In this document: positions 11,100-23,869 of the stretch, one piece after another
Layout: each line of letters opens with the position of its first letter
How positions within the stretch are numbered: the first letter of the stretch is position 1
Source of the DNA: Welwitschia mirabilis
Lineage: Eukaryota > Gnetophyta > Gnetopsida > Welwitschiales
Assembly: GCA_051453625.1 (NCBI GenBank)
Contig: JBOZIK010000001.1
Location: 152,327,875-152,391,874, forward strand
Reading direction: 5' to 3'
Length of the DNA stretch: 64,000 bases
Made by a program: the position numbers and the translations under genes
Notes under the pieces: model-generated
Seen by the model: only the letters and a program-made list of their open reading frames with translations
Told to the model about the DNA's origin: nothing
Database searches by the model: none

Positions 11100-13000
11100 C
11101 ATTCTATCAATTAAATATAAGAGAATTTAATCTAAGAGAGAAAATTCCATTAGCATTAAATAATTTTCATTCATAAAGAAGTAACAAAAGTTAATAACTA
11201 ATCATGTAAAGTGTACTAATAATAGTAAATAATCAATAGTGTGCCAACAATAGTAAATAATTAATAGTGTGTCAACAATAGTAAAAACACTCAATGATAG
11301 TGAAAAAATCAATAGATAATATCAAAGCATGAATGTGTCAACAAAAAATAGTCATCATCAATAGAGATGTCACTCATAGGAAGTTCGATCCATTAAACTC
11401 ATGTTCATAATCTCTAGGATCATTCAGGAAGTTCAAGCTCAATGTCCAAGCTAAAGATAATTTGCCTACTTATCTTATCCTCCTTTTTGTACATCATGTA
11501 AAAGAATCTTAGTTATTAAGTATAGAATCATTAATGTACCATATACCATCTTCTTTATTATTGCTATCATCATTACTATCCTATGTGGTGAATGTTTGAA
11601 TGATGTATAAGGAGGAAGATATGAGTGGATGTGTGTATCTTCCTACATGACCATTAAGATGTCTCACTGAGGTCCTAATAAGCCTATATCCTCATATGTA
11701 AATACATCTGAGGGGCAATCAAAGTGTCAAAGAAACTAGTAGTAGTAGTCGTAATGAAGGATGGTAATGGTAAGAGATGAAACATGAATGGGTTCTATAA
11801 AAGATGATGATGGAGATGGCATGCGAGGTGGTGATAATGGATAAGTAGGTAATAGAGGTTATGTAGGATGACAAATAATTAGTTTATGATATGGCCTCTA
11901 GAAGATGAGGAGCTGAATATTAGAGCTCTCTGAATCTTCCTACTACTTTTCTTATGATGGTACCAGAGCCTAGTACTCTCCTTGTACCTCTGCCTTTGTA
12001 GGAGACTAGTGTTCCTCTTGTATTTATGCCTTCTCTTTTATAGACTCTAAAAAATTAGCATCTACTACTCATTTTGAGTCATATTATATATCATACAGAG
12101 CTAAAGTTTTCATAGCCTCTAATTCGTCTTTAGAATCTATCCAAGTGGGATTCCTCATGAATTTCTTTACATCCAATCTTAACAACCATATTTGTAATAA
12201 CTTTCAAATCCTTCTTAACAAATGATAAACTATGAAATCTTATAGAGTAGGATCATTGAAACTGTAATTAGCTAGTTTTCTACTTGTTCATTTACTAAGT
12301 GGTAATGGTACATATCATTTCTCATTGAATTCTATAATTGGTTTCTTTTAATAAATGTGATTTGCTTGTGATACTAAAATACTATCATTCCTGATAATTA
12401 AACTCAATAAATAATGGTGACCCAAATTCTGATCCTTCCAAAAAAGTATAATATTGTTCATACATAAAATAAATTCTAAATCAATCTTTAATATTATAAG
12501 AAAACAATGAATGATAAATGTCTATATGGAATTGCAATAGTTGTAGCTATCACCTCAAATAAGAATGTTATAAAACATGATCAAATTTAAAATGAATGCA
12601 TCTAGAACCATATCCTTACACTCTATGTTCTTATAAAAGTTCATTCTAGAGTGCCCAAATAGTGCATTACTCATTGATCATCATAAAATACTAATAGAAG
12701 GGTAAGTAAAACTATCTTTAAAATAAAGGACATTTAATTGTGGTAGCTCTAAATCATTAATATAAAGAATAGAATTCATAAAAATAAGTGTAAGATATAA
12801 ATATCTATATCATACTTGTGTTTGAATTGTCCCCGTGTTGTCATCAATCTTATGAATGTTTGCATAGGACTCTCTAATAACTAAGTCTGGAATAACTTGA
12901 TTCCACTAAACTGCTATGTATAATCCAATACAAGAAAAATATACAAGTAACTAATTTTTCCTCTACTTTTTAAACACAAGAGTTAATTTCATAATAATTG
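11100..13000 (-). pseudogene. X envelope-like region (plant putative transposon protein type)
   Basis: Lies between pol and the polypurine tract, as the env-like frame does in Sireviruses. On the minus strand near 12,800-12,900 it gives VIPDLVIRESYANIHKIDD followed by a short beta-rich stretch, resembling the LVREFYAN start of the plant envelope-like / putative transposon protein domain. The segment aligns with the equivalent part of B (29.3-29.4 kb). The 3' part (11.4-12.1 kb) is rich in Ser, Pro and Tyr codons. No frame stays open for more than about 40 codons. The role of such proteins is unknown. Confidence 0.6.
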
Positions 13001-13429
13001 AGTTTTTGATCCAAGTTTTTGATCCAAGATGTCTTTGTAGATAAATTTAAAAAAATAGTCTTAAAAAAGCTATAATAGGGATACCTATTGAGTGGAGGAT
13101 TGAAAACTAGATACGCAAGCCTATTTTTTCTATTAAAAAGGATTAAAACCTTAGTTTTTTGGCACTTTTATTTTTGCAGTAATTCTTGAAAGATGTCTAC
13201 ATGCTAAAATGATAATAGTAGATATTTACTTCAATGAAAGTTGTCTCATTAAACTTAAAGAAGATATGCAAATGAGTTTGATCAAATAAAAATTTAAATT
13301 AATAATAGAATAAAATATTGTAATGAAAATACCTTACCAAGATAACATGATTCCCCATCCTAGGTATGTCCACACACAAAGGGTAGCTTTTACTCGTATA
13401 TCTAAATATTGTTAGCCTATAAGAAAATA

Positions 13430-13690
13430 GTGGTTTTCTGGTGTACCACCAATCTTATAATAAGTGAGTCTCCTCACAAGGTAATACTCTCTTTCCCATA
13501 GGAAAATAGTGGTTTTTATTGACACATTGCAAACTTTACAATCAGTGAAAGTCTCCTTGTAAGATATCACTTTCTTCCTTTCAGGAAAATAGTGGTTTTC
13601 ATAGGCACACCATAAATCTTATAACAATAAGAGTCTCCTTAGAAGATAGCACTCTTTTTTCCACAAGGGAATAATGGTTTTCTAGCTCAT
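13430..13690. repeat. Tandem array in B 3' LTR (about 80-bp unit, 3-4 copies)
   Basis: Units begin AAAATAGTGGTTTT near 13,430, 13,503 and 13,585, with a degraded fourth (AATAATGGTTTTCTAG) near 13,665. Each continues with CACCA...CTTATAA...GTCTCCT...ACTCT. The same array is in the 5' LTR (from 32,594), where a 588-N gap interrupts it. Related single units occur in the X LTRs. Confidence 0.75.
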
Positions 13691-14347
13691 CAATAATCTT
13701 ATAATAAGTAGGTGCTCATAGGTACTACCTTAAATGCACATCTATATAAGGATTTACTTCCAATAAATTTAGTAATTAAGAAAAGACAAAGAACAATATT
13801 TAACAATAAAATAGTCCAATAATGTAGAATAAACAATGCAAGATAATAATAGTATAAAGATATATCTTTGATTAAAACTTGATATTTTTATTGTTGTCAT
13901 CATTATGAGTGTAAAATAATGATATGACAATGTAAGATTCTAGGGTGAATGATGAAAACAATACAATCTTCTTTATAAAATGATCTCTTTGATTCTTTAT
14001 GAGAAGTTTATTTCATCTACATGATCCTTGTTGAATGCCTAATTTAATCATCATGTGTAAAAATCCTAAAATCCTAAAGACGATTTAGTCATTTAAGCTT
14101 AAAAGGTAGCCATTTAACTTTGTAACCATCATATAATGGATAAGAAACATTTAAGCATCAAGTGTATATCTTTAATTTTTATTAGTGTGAACTTTAATTC
14201 AAAATGTCTTCACATTTGTAGATATCTATTAATAGTTAGACATCTTTACTTTATATATGTCTTCACTGAACTTACCTAGATTTTGATAAAAATTACTTTA
14301 TATAATCCTTGGGCTTCCATGATCATGAATCTTCAATATACATGTTG

Positions 14348-14352
14348 ATAAT
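14348..14352. repeat. Left target-site duplication of Athila-1
   Basis: ATAAT directly before the LTR start TGTTATGC. It is an exact match to 26,714-26,718. Confidence 0.85.
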
Positions 14353-15000
14353 TGTTATGCTACCAACTTGCATATATTTAATAGGGTATTTTAAATAGTT
14401 TTGTAGGATATTAAATAGGTTTATGTTGTATTTCCATAGTAATGGAGAGCTAAGATGAAAGATACAAAAACATGTAATCTCCATGACATTTTATAACATT
14501 TAGAGAATTTTTCAATACTTCCTATCCTAAGAAAAATTTCCTACAAACATTGAGTCTGATACATTGGATGAACATTTGAAAAATCTTATCGTCCACTTAA
14601 TCATCTAGATAATAACACAAATAATACAATAGCTAAATCCAATAAGGATGCTGACTATGATCAACTTGGTAGATGATGTGGATTACTTATAAGAAGAAAT
14701 CATCCCTTATATCATCAGGACAACTAGTAAGATGACATCTGTTATAATGTCTCACTGAATATTCACCTAAGACTTTTCATTTGGTTTTATGTCTTTTTAC
14801 ATAGCCATTAGGATTATGTATATTCTTGTCTTTTTATCTTATTATTGTGTGTTTGTTATAAATAAGTACTGACTCCACTCTCAACTCCATCTTATCTTCA
14901 CTTATACTGAAAATTCTTATAATAAGAGATCGAAGGGCCAGAGATTCATCCTTGGTAGTTGCAAAGAGATGTCTTCCTTAGTGTTGAATTGTGCTTTCTT
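14353..15000 (+). repeat. Athila-1 5' LTR (3' end missing)
   Basis: Aligns with 25,617 to about 26,258 of the 3' LTR. Similarity stops abruptly at about 15,000 after GTGCTTTCTT, so some 450 bases of LTR plus the primer site are absent, replaced by unrelated sequence and a 100-N gap. Confidence 0.85.
14857..14864 (+). promoter_or_regulatory. TATA box of Athila-1 5' LTR
   Basis: TATAAATA about 500 bases into the LTR. The 3' LTR copy has lost it (GATACATA in that place). The equivalent box is intact in Athila-3. Confidence 0.5.
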
Positions 15001-15200
15001 GTTGCGATGCCAATTTGTGGAGATTTGGTGGTGTGTTTTGAGTAATTCTGCAGGGTAATTATTTAGGTTTTGGTGAAGTTCGGATGATTATGAAGGAATG
15101 NNNNNNNNNNNNNNNNNNNNNNNNNNNNNNNNNNNNNNNNNNNNNNNNNNNNNNNNNNNNNNNNNNNNNNNNNNNNNNNNNNNNNNNNNNNNNNNNNNNN
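15001..15200. other. Foreign 100-bp piece plus 100-N gap replacing the LTR end
   Basis: 15,001-15,100 is visibly G-rich (about 39% G+C by hand count, above its surroundings) and does not match the 3' LTR or any other element here. It runs into exactly 100 N (15,101-15,200). A short chimeric contig or misjoin is the simplest reading; a small secondary insertion is possible. Confidence 0.6.
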
Positions 15201-15870
15201 TTCTTAGTTAAGTATTTAAATCTCAATTCAGATGTTTACCTTCTATAGCATTATATTTTTATTTATAATGGTATAGGTTTTCTTTTTACAAGTTTTAGTT
15301 TTTCTATTCTACAATAAAAGCTTTGTCATCTATCTCATTGTCTACATAACATGTGACGACGACAGCCTCTGTGCCCTAAGTTTTTAGCTTTTTATTCTTT
15401 CAAAAATATTTATGATTTTTCTTATCATCTCCTTTATCATCTAGATGACTTAGGTGGATAATAGTTTGCTATCTGTGTTTTCTGTATTTATTAGTTTCAC
15501 ATTTCTATTTTTTGCATTTTTCATTTTTTTTTTGTGTTTTTTTCATCCAAACTATCATTCGTATGACTATAGGGATGACAGTTTATGCATCAAAAACTAA
15601 GCATGTATAGTAAAATCTAATAAGAAAGAAAAACATCATAAAGAATGGCTCTTCATAAAGGAAAACACTTGAGAAGATTTTATGGACCTTGAAACTAACT
15701 CAAGTATGCATAAAAAAGGTACATAAATTTTAAAAATTCTAGAAATTCCTACTTGTATTTCTTTAGAGTCTAATTTTATGAAAGAAATTTTTTGAAAGAT
15801 TGTATCGATTATAGTTTTCAATTGCTAAATATGTATAGCTCATTACAAAATAAAAAGCAAAATGATTTAT
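15201..15870 (+). other. Athila-1 leader (5' UTR)
   Basis: Aligns with the Athila-3 leader after its primer site (shared word near 15,305: TCTACAATAAAAGCTTTGTC). Contains at least three dyad units of the GTCATC...GATGACAG kind at about 15,326-15,366, 15,425-15,463 and 15,541-15,585. Confidence 0.65.
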
Positions 15871-15879
15871 CTAATCTAA

Positions 15880-17300
15880 TCCTTATCATTAGAATCCCTA
15901 TGACCACATCTATAAAGCATAATGCCAATGTTACCCTTAAAGATCTGACCACTAATAAAAAATGTGAATCCAAACCCCGTTTGATTTACCTCCTAGTGAT
16001 GATGTTAAACTTAGAAACCTAAATTCCTATCCCATTTTTAATGGAAAACTTAATTAATACCCTTCATAACACATTGCCAATATCTAACAATTAGTGCTCA
16101 CTTCAAAAAATGGTAAGAAAAGAATAAGTAATAGAACTTACATGATCATCTTTCTTATCATTTTAAAAGATAAGACTAAACTTTAGTTAAGAATTATTTC
16201 TTATAAAAATTTAAAATCATGGAGTCAAGTTTAAAAAGCCTTCATTAAAAGATTCATGAGTGAAATCGCTATTAGAAAATGTAAGAAAGAAATAATCAAC
16301 TTTAATAAGTGTCTAATGAAGATTCTTCCTTTACCTATGAAAGATTTTTTGTTGCCTTATATTCAAAACTGTAGATGTTTTTTGTCAACAAAAATTGGTA
16401 GACTACTTTTATGGTAAACTCAGTAGTCAAACAAAGCAACTAGTTGATTTTTTATGTAAAGGTACACAAAGAAGATATGACTCATGCTTGGAACATATTA
16501 GAAAAGTTGGTAGAAGTAAGTCAAGCTTGATCTAAACCCTTATCTAGAGAAAATCAAATTTTAGATCAAATCATTAAAGATCTTAAGAAGGTTAAACAAG
16601 AAAAAAAAAATAAGAACTAAAAATAAACCAACAAATGTCATGAATAATTTCATCTCAACTTTGAAAAAATACACTTAGATGATTTCAGATGCAAAGGTGA
16701 CAACCAAAAAAAGTGTAGTTGTAGCTTCTACTTATGATTTGTGTAAAGATAATTGTCATGTTACAAAAGAGTCCCTTTTAATTCCCACTTACAAAAAAAA
16801 AATCTATGAGGAAGTGGGTGACTTCAACCAAAGGTCTTCAAACTTTAACCAAAACCAAAGTCAAATCCAAAATCATAACAATTTTCAACTTACAATAAGT
16901 GGACAACCCAATTTAAAAATTTTCAAACAAATCATCTTAATTTTCAACCATTTAAAAAGATATTTAAGAACATGAACTTTTAATCAAACAACTCAAATAA
17001 TCAAGCAAGCTCATCCAACTCATAAAACCAAGGTGGTTCTATTAGGAATTTCATTGACGATTTGAGAAAAAACACCAGAAAGAACAAACTTTAACATTGA
17101 AAATCTTGTGAATATTTTGCAATAAACCATGCTTTCTAATCAAAAACCATAAGGGTCAAACCCAAATGAAGCTAAGAAACATTGTAAAATGATGATAAGA
17201 AGTGGAAACGAGGCAACACCTTCCACCTTTGAGGCTTTCACATCATAAAGTAATAAAAATGATAAAAAAGAAGACACAGAAATTTTAGAAAACCATTCTT
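15880..17300 (+). pseudogene. Athila-1 gag remnant
   Basis: Collinear with Athila-2 gag. The N-terminal part gives TTSIKHNANVTLKDLTT and LIYLLVMM (in the open stretch ending at 16,022), followed near 16,400-16,460 by a block with SSQTKQLVDFLCKG. The knuckle region (16,679-16,975, 98 codons open) reads YDLCKDNCHVTKES. The C-x2-C-x4-H-x4-C pattern has lost its first Cys (to Tyr) and last Cys (to Ser), so the RNA-binding knuckle is dead here, unlike in Athila-2. The Asn/Gln-rich tail after the knuckle is shared by both copies. Stops and frameshifts occur throughout. Confidence 0.8.
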
Positions 17301-17559
17301 TCCCTTCTACATTAAGTAATAAAAAGAAAAATTCTTCTCATAATAAATCTGCTACCCCTTAGATTGATAGCTTAAGTATGATTCATATTTTTGATGATTA
17401 TTTAAAAGCCTTAATGCAAAATGTGAGCATCAATTTATCATTTTGGAGACTTTTACAAGAGAACCCTAACTATTCTAAGTTGTGTAAAGACCTGATTAGG
17501 AAAAAACAAAAATAAATCATCTCTACTAAAAGTTTTTCTAGCTTAATCCATTAGTAACT

Positions 17560-17880
17560 TAGTTTTATAAGAATATTTAAAGTTTAAAAATCTAAGAGTA
17601 GCAACTATTAGTATCACTTTAGAGGAAAATAAAAAGATTAAGAAATCTTTAATTAATATTAGAACTAGTGTCAACATTATGCCCTTGCACATTTATCAAA
17701 TACTTGGATTGAAAGTTAAAATAGAGCCTACATGAATTATTTTAGAATTGATTAATATCTTTATTAAGAAACCTTTAGGTGTGATTAAGGATTTGGTCAT
17801 TCAAATTGAAAAAGTTTCTATCTTATTGATGTTATTGTAATAGAATTTAAACGTAATGGTGGTTATTCTTTACTTCTAAA
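17560..17880 (+). pseudogene. Athila-1 aspartic protease remnant
   Basis: Reads LINIRTSVNIMPLHIYQILG, matching the Athila protease active-site block. The catalytic Asp codon (17,655-17,657) is AAT, the next Gly codon is AGA and the Ala codon is ACT. All three changes are G-to-A, consistent with deamination on the opposite strand. The following hydrophobic block, with PLGVIKDLVIQIEK, also fits the family. The enzyme would be inactive. Confidence 0.75.
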
Positions 17881-18639
17881 TAAATATTTTTATGTAATAG
17901 CCTATTGTATTATAGATACAAGAACCGATTTGATGAAGTATCATTTAAAAAAAAAAAGTTTTCAATAAGAGTATTTGATGTTGCTAAAAAAGATTTCAAA
18001 AATGATTTGAGTATAGACAAAGAAATAAATTCAACTTTGTTTTTCCATCACTGTCCACTTGAAGAAAGATCGTCAATATTTAATGAGCTAACTTTATTTG
18101 ATAATCAACTAGAATAAACAAGTTGTATGTTTTAAACAAATATCGACTTGATATTGAGCATCTATAAATTGATTATTTTGAATTGGAGAGTAGAGATATT
18201 AAGTCTGTTATTTATGTAGAAGTTAAATATTTAAGTAGAATTGAAATTTAATATTTTGAGGATGGTTGTCCACTACCAATGTCCAAATGACATTCTAAGA
18301 TAATAGTGGAATTTCCTAAAAATTTAACAAAAAATAAAACTATAAACTAAAATCTAAATCTAAAACCCCTATCTAGTGGATTGAAATACATTTTTCTAAA
18401 TAATGATCTAAACAATCCTTTAATAATTAATAAAAATCTTTTTCCTCAATAAGAATCAATTCTAATGTCTTTTCTGCAATCTAAGGTAAATGCATTCACT
18501 TAATCACATAATGATTTAACAACCATTTCTATCTCAATTGTTCAACATAAGATCTACCTTGAGGATAACGCAAAACCTATTAGGAAATCCTAATGTAGAC
18601 TTAATCTAATCCTTAAGGAAGTTGTTAAAGATAAAAATC

Positions 18640-19400
18640 ATAAAATTAATGAATGCTAGAATCATTTATGTCATAGCTGAGAGTGAATGAATTATCCCTT
18701 TGATGGTAGTATCTAAGAAAGATGGGAAATGGAGAATGTGCATAGACTTCAGAAAACTAAACAAAATAATCAAAAAATATTACTATTCTTTGCCTTTTCT
18801 TGATTAGGTACTTAATAGGATTTAAGGACATGCATTTCATTATTTTCTTGATGGATATAATAGTCATAACTAGGTTTATACTACTAGTGAGGATCAAGCC
18901 AAAACTACTTTCACTTTACCTTTTGATACTTTTACTTTTCGATGCATGTATTTTAAAATTTATAATGATCTTCATACTTTTTAGGATGCTATGATGGGTT
19001 TTTTTTTTGATATGCTAGAGGATTCAATTAAAATTTTTATAGATGACTTATCTATTTATGCTAAAACCTTTGAACAAATCAAATAATAATTAGAGAAAGT
19101 CATTGACCATGCATTTCTANNNNNNNNNNNNNNNNNNNNNNNNNNNNNNNNNNNNNNNNNNNNNNNNNNNNNNNNNNNNNNNNNNNNNNNNNNNNNNNNN
19201 NNNNNNNNNNNNNNNNNNNTAATAATTAGAGAAAGTCATTGACCATGCATTTCTAGTGGCTTACATTTGAATTAGAAAAAGTGTTTATTTTTAATTGAAA
19301 GTGGAATCATTTTAGATCATCATATTTCAAAAGAGTGGATTAGGATAGACTCTAAAAACATTGGTAACATTTATAACCTAAGTTCCCCTACAAATGTAAA
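18640..19400 (+). pseudogene. Athila-1 reverse transcriptase remnant
   Basis: RT blocks in order: PLMVVSKKDGKWRMCIDF at about 18,695-18,750, a frameshifted DGY...EDQAKTTF stretch near 18,850-18,920, and FIDD at 19,036-19,047 with both catalytic aspartates intact. The thumb-side block LEKVIDHAFL follows at 19,227. A 100-N gap (19,120-19,219) splits the gene but is flanked by an exact 36-base repeat and is probably not real. Stops at several positions make it a pseudogene. Confidence 0.85.
19120..19219. other. Assembly gap (100 N) with exact 36-bp overlap on both sides
   Basis: 19,084-19,119 and 19,220-19,255 are identical over 36 bases. If the two are merged, the RT alignment runs through without loss. 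This indicates overlapping contig ends that were not joined. Confidence 0.9.
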
Positions 19401-19990
19401 ATAGGTTAGATCTTTTCTTGGTTATTATGGTTTTCACCATCATTTTATTCATGATTATGCATATATTTATGAATCCCTTCACTTATTACTAGAGAAAGAA
19501 GCTAAATTTGAATTAAATTAATCTTGTTAGCTTGCGTGTAATGGACTTAAATATAAACTTTCTTATGCTCCTATTATAACGGGCCCCGATTAGGGGGAAA
19601 AACTTTGAATTAATATGTGATGAGAGTAATTTTGCTAGGGCTGGACTACTTTGTTAAAAATATGAAACTAATTTTAAAGTTATATCTTATCATAGAAAAT
19701 CTCTATTTATAACTCAAATAACATATACTACTACAGAGAAGGAAATGTTAGTCATCATCTTTTACCTTGATACACTTAGACATTATATTTGAGGCTTTTA
19801 TACAAATGTTTATACCGATCATGCTACTATTTATTACCTGATGACTAGGAAATATTATAGTGCTAGATTGATTAGATGGATCCTCCTTATGCAAGAGTTT
19901 AATTTAACCATCATAGATGAATTAGGGAGTATAAATGTGTTGTTGATCATTTGTCTCATCTTTCTTCTCCTCTTAATGATTTTATTATTG
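19400..19990 (+). pseudogene. Athila-1 RNase H remnant
   Basis: After the connection block (KVRSFLGYYGF-like at about 19,400) the frame gives FELICDESNFARAGLL at about 19,605. It continues with TYTTTEKEMLVIIF, YTDHATIYYLM and RLIRWILLMQEFNLTII up to about 19,940, the standard order of gypsy RNase H. The aspartate of CDES and the EKE glutamate are kept. A few TAG/TAA stops interrupt. RNase H would remove RNA from the RNA:DNA hybrid. Confidence 0.85.
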
Positions 19991-20149
19991 ATGATTCTTT
20001 TCTGGATGGGAAAATTTTTATTATATCTTCTAGTCATCCTCCTCATTGGTATGCAAATATTATTAATTACCTTGTCGCCATGAAAGCCCTACAAAATTAG
20101 ACTTATAATCAATGCAAATATTTTCTCCATATAATAAGTAACTATGAGT

Positions 20150-21250
20150 GGATAGAGCCACATTTGTACTATAGGTATAAAGACCAAATTATGAGAAAAT
20201 GTATGCTTAATTGAAAAAATAAAAAATCTTTTATCTTTTTCATGGTGGCATTTTTGAAGAACATTTTAGTGGATAGAAAATAGCTATGAAAATTCTTCAT
20301 TCTAGTTTTTATCAGCTTACTTTTTTTAAGATTGTTTCGATTTTGTTAGAAGGTGTGATTCTTGTCAGCATTATGGTAGCCTTCTTCATGCTCAGGAGAC
20401 ACTCCTTAGATCTAAGTATGAGCCTTTTGATTATGGGGGTATTAATCTTATAGACCCTATTCATCCACCTTTTTGTAATAAACATTACATTTTATTGGCT
20501 ATAGATTATGTAACTAAATGAATTGAAGCTATTTTTACTTCTTTGAAGGATGCTCGAACTGTTTGTCATTTTCTTAGAACTCACATTTTTCAATGATTTA
20601 TTTTTCTTAGGATTATCATAGTGATTAAAAAACTCATTTTATTAATCATATTTTTAAAAAAGTTCTTTTATCCATTGGAATAGAATATAGAGTATCTTAT
20701 TACTTATCATCCTTAGACTAATGGAAAGGCTGAAAATTTCAATAAAGAAATTTAAAAAATGGATTAAATCTTAGGATTCTGAGCTTAATGATGTTCTTTG
20801 GGCTTACCATACTACTAAATGTACTTTTCTTTTTTTTTCATCTTATGAACTTATGTATTAAAAAGTTTGTATTTTACCTGTTGGTGTGTGCTATAACTCT
20901 TATCATGATTTTTTTTAACATAATCTTGTGGACCTTCATGAAAACATTAAACATATAGTATCCCAATTATACTACCTTGATAAAAAATGAACTCATGTTA
21001 TACATCTTGAATTGATCCATAAATCCCAACCTAAGTTCAAACATGATAAAAACATACTTCATAAAAAGTTTAAACTAAGTCAACTTGTTTTTTATACAAT
21101 AATAAAATACATATTTTGAATAATAAGTTGACCTATAAATTGTTAGGTCGTTCTCTTATAGAGAGAGTTCATTCTAATGGCTCTATTGAGATTTTAGATT
21201 TAGAGACTAAGGAGATTTAACAAGTTAATGAATAATGGTTAAAACTATGT
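20150..21250 (+). pseudogene. Athila-1 integrase remnant
   Basis: Integrase pastes the cDNA into the genome. The zinc-binding half survives as CDSCQHYG at about 20,352. The catalytic core block at about 20,433 reads YGGINLIDPIHPP, where gypsy integrases have GxDFxGPF, so the first catalytic Asp is Asn. Next are LLAIDYVTK then a stop where the family has Trp. Further on is TNGKAENFNKEI at about 20,718 with the catalytic Glu kept, and the C-terminal GRSLIERVHSNGSIEI-like stretch around 21,145-21,195. No chromodomain follows, as expected for Athila. Confidence 0.8.
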
Positions 21251-21259
21251 GAAGGATCA

Positions 21260-23860
21260 TTTGATGAAACTATAAACATGGTAAAAGTACTTGTTTTGAA
21301 GGTCCTCTTTAATGAGAAGGACTTCCTTCTTATTATTATTTGAGTTATTTCTTATTTTATTCCTTTAGTGGATGTTATGATGTCACCTGATCATCTTTTA
21401 AACTTGACTTATGTGTTACTTTATGAAGTTTTCTATGACTAGTATTCAGACTTGAGAATTTTATAGTGGTAAGATTAGATTCATCCAATATTGAGACATT
21501 TCCATTCCTATGGACCTCACCTTAAAGGAAGATATCTTAGTTCTTATGCTTTTTTGCAATTATGTAAAAGTCTTTGGTTGTTTGGGAGTTTTTTTTCCTA
21601 TCTTTTATCTCACTTATTTACATTCATCTTTTTGAGTATGTGATCATGTGGGAATTTTTACCAAAAAAAAAAGGAAAAGAAAAGAAAAATAAATAATGAA
21701 CATGTTCTATTATATTTTATTCTTAAAGAAAAATACATGATCATCATAATTTTCTACCACACTAGGGTAAATTTTTCTAAAAGGAACCTTTGGTAGTGTT
21801 GATAGCTATGGAACCTCCACTAGGGGGTTAGTTAATCATGCTTCATGGGTCCTTACTCCTTTGACTATGGTTGAACTCCCCTCATCATGGAAAAAGTTAT
21901 AATAAACTTTAAGGTTATGGGATTAGTGGTGTTTCTAGTATCATCAGAGGCATTACATATTTTCTAAACTCTTAGTATTCTAACATAGTTATTTTACTTT
22001 TGAGGATTCAGATGTATTTGTGGTATAAGAGTAGATGAGTTCATTTCTGAGTAGCTTTTGATCTTGTCATTCATTATTTTAAGCACTTGAGTCTTGGTAT
22101 CACCATAATCACTACCCTTTTAAGTGTAACTATATAGAGTTTACTAGTATAGTGGTCCTTTAGCTCGAAATCATACTTATACCAAGCCCAGTGTTAGCAT
22201 CGATTGCTTATAGGAGCTCTATGGAATCAACTCAAGTAACATCTAATGGTGTAACTTGAAGTTCTTTAACTTTTGGGTCATGAAATCTAGAACTGCACAA
22301 TTACCCCCATCGCTATCATGTTACAGATCTAAGAAGGATTACTTAGGGTATCATGAATGTCTCTATTTCCTCTAGTTGTGAAGCTATACTTGTATTGGAC
22401 ATCCTGTACACAACCTTTGTTGGTTCTGCAAATATTAGGGAATAAGCACTTACCTACATGACAAAACTATTCGGGTTCATATTTTTATCATGCATTTTTA
22501 CTTATGTAAATTTATGATGTATTATTTGGGGATTTGTTAGGTTAGAATTAGGATAGGTAAGTAATATTTTCCTTTCTCCTCGTGTTAATTTTCATTCTAT
22601 TTTTCTTTGGTTTCTTAATTTTTTATTTCAAAGTAATTTTTTCATTTTATCATTCTTATATAGGACCTTATCATTTAGTAGTTTCCTTGTTGTTCATTCA
22701 TGTTCATTCATTTTTTAAGTTAGCATTTGAATTTAGCACAACATCTTTTCATTTCACAAGATTTACGAGATTCCCTATACCTTTTAGAGTTATATGCTTT
22801 CTCTTGTTTTACTTTTTAATGTGGGTACATTCATTCAGTTTTTATTAATAGATTTTAATCTAGTTAGTCTTTTTTTTTTGTTGCTATAGTTTTTCTTTTG
22901 TTTTAATTTTTTATACTTTATCTTGATTTTCTTGATTTTCTTTATCATTATCTATTTTTCCTATGTTTTCCGATAAAATCTAATACTTTAATAATCATAT
23001 ATGATCCTAACTTTATTAACTAACATCTTTATTCTTGATAATTTTTTAATGTTCCATCATTCACCTGGTCATCCATGACACCAAGAGGGTGAGAATCTAA
23101 TTTTTTCTTAAAGTTCTCTCAAGGTTGTCTTCTAGATAATGGGATTGAATGATAGTAAGATAAAACCACAATCCAAATTCTTTTTCTTCATTTTTCTTCA
23201 TTTTCTCATCATTTTCATCCATTCTTAAGAGAAAATGACCCCTATAAATCTTTCCAACACCTTGGATCTTGTTCCACTCAATTTAGTGTCCAAATTTCAA
23301 AGTTCTTAGTTAATTTCTCAAAATTAGGTATGCTTTTTTCTCCCTCTTGTTTTTCAATTTTTTCTCCCATTTTTTAGCCTTTCAATGCATAATTTTCACA
23401 TGTGTTTATTATTTTTTCATGCTCTTTGAGTTGGAACTTACAGCTTTGAATTTCACCACATATTTTGCAGGTTTTGATTACTTGTGCATTTCATGAGCAG
23501 ATTTTAATTTTACATCTTTCACACTCATTTTCTTGCAAACTATAGGTTGAAACATAGTGATCCTTTAAGAAAAATTGATTAGTTTCATGTCTTCTATGAT
23601 TCTAGATTAGATTTTTCATTTAAGCATTTCAAATTTTTACCCTATGTGGGGCCCACTTATAATACTACTTCTCTAGTTTTTATGCATTTTGCATTTTTCT
23701 TCTTATGTTTAGTAATATAAGATTTATTGTAATTTTTAGGGGGTACCAAGACATATTTTCATCACTTTTTTAATTTTTTATCAAATTTAGGGTTCTTTAT
23801 TCTTCTTGCATGATGTATTAGACATATTTACAATTCCCACATGATATTTTTTGGGTATTT
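21260..23860 (+). other. Athila-1 spacer between integrase and third frame
   Basis: 2.6 kb without a recognisable domain. 22,560-23,700 is strongly T-rich on the plus strand and produces open stretches of Phe/Leu/Ile codons (for example 22,582-22,848) that look compositional, not coding. A long spacer before an env-like frame is usual in Athila elements. Confidence 0.6.
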
Positions 23861-23869
23861 TGGATTGAG

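Larger units (their letters stand above)
13242..14352 (-). repeat. B 3' LTR, outer piece
   Basis: Matches 32,411-34,010 of B's 5' LTR from the end CTCATTRAACT through the tandem array and the block ending CAAGTTGATA-like. It is interrupted at 14,352 by Athila-1 and continues at 26,719. Confidence 0.8.

Noticed and set aside
19855-20046. 63-codon minus-strand frame
   Set aside because: Antisense of Athila-1 RNase H.
22582-22848. 88-codon Phe/Leu/Ile-rich frame that could be read as a membrane protein
   Set aside because: Lies in a T-rich spacer of Athila-1; composition alone gives such frames and no family motif is visible.
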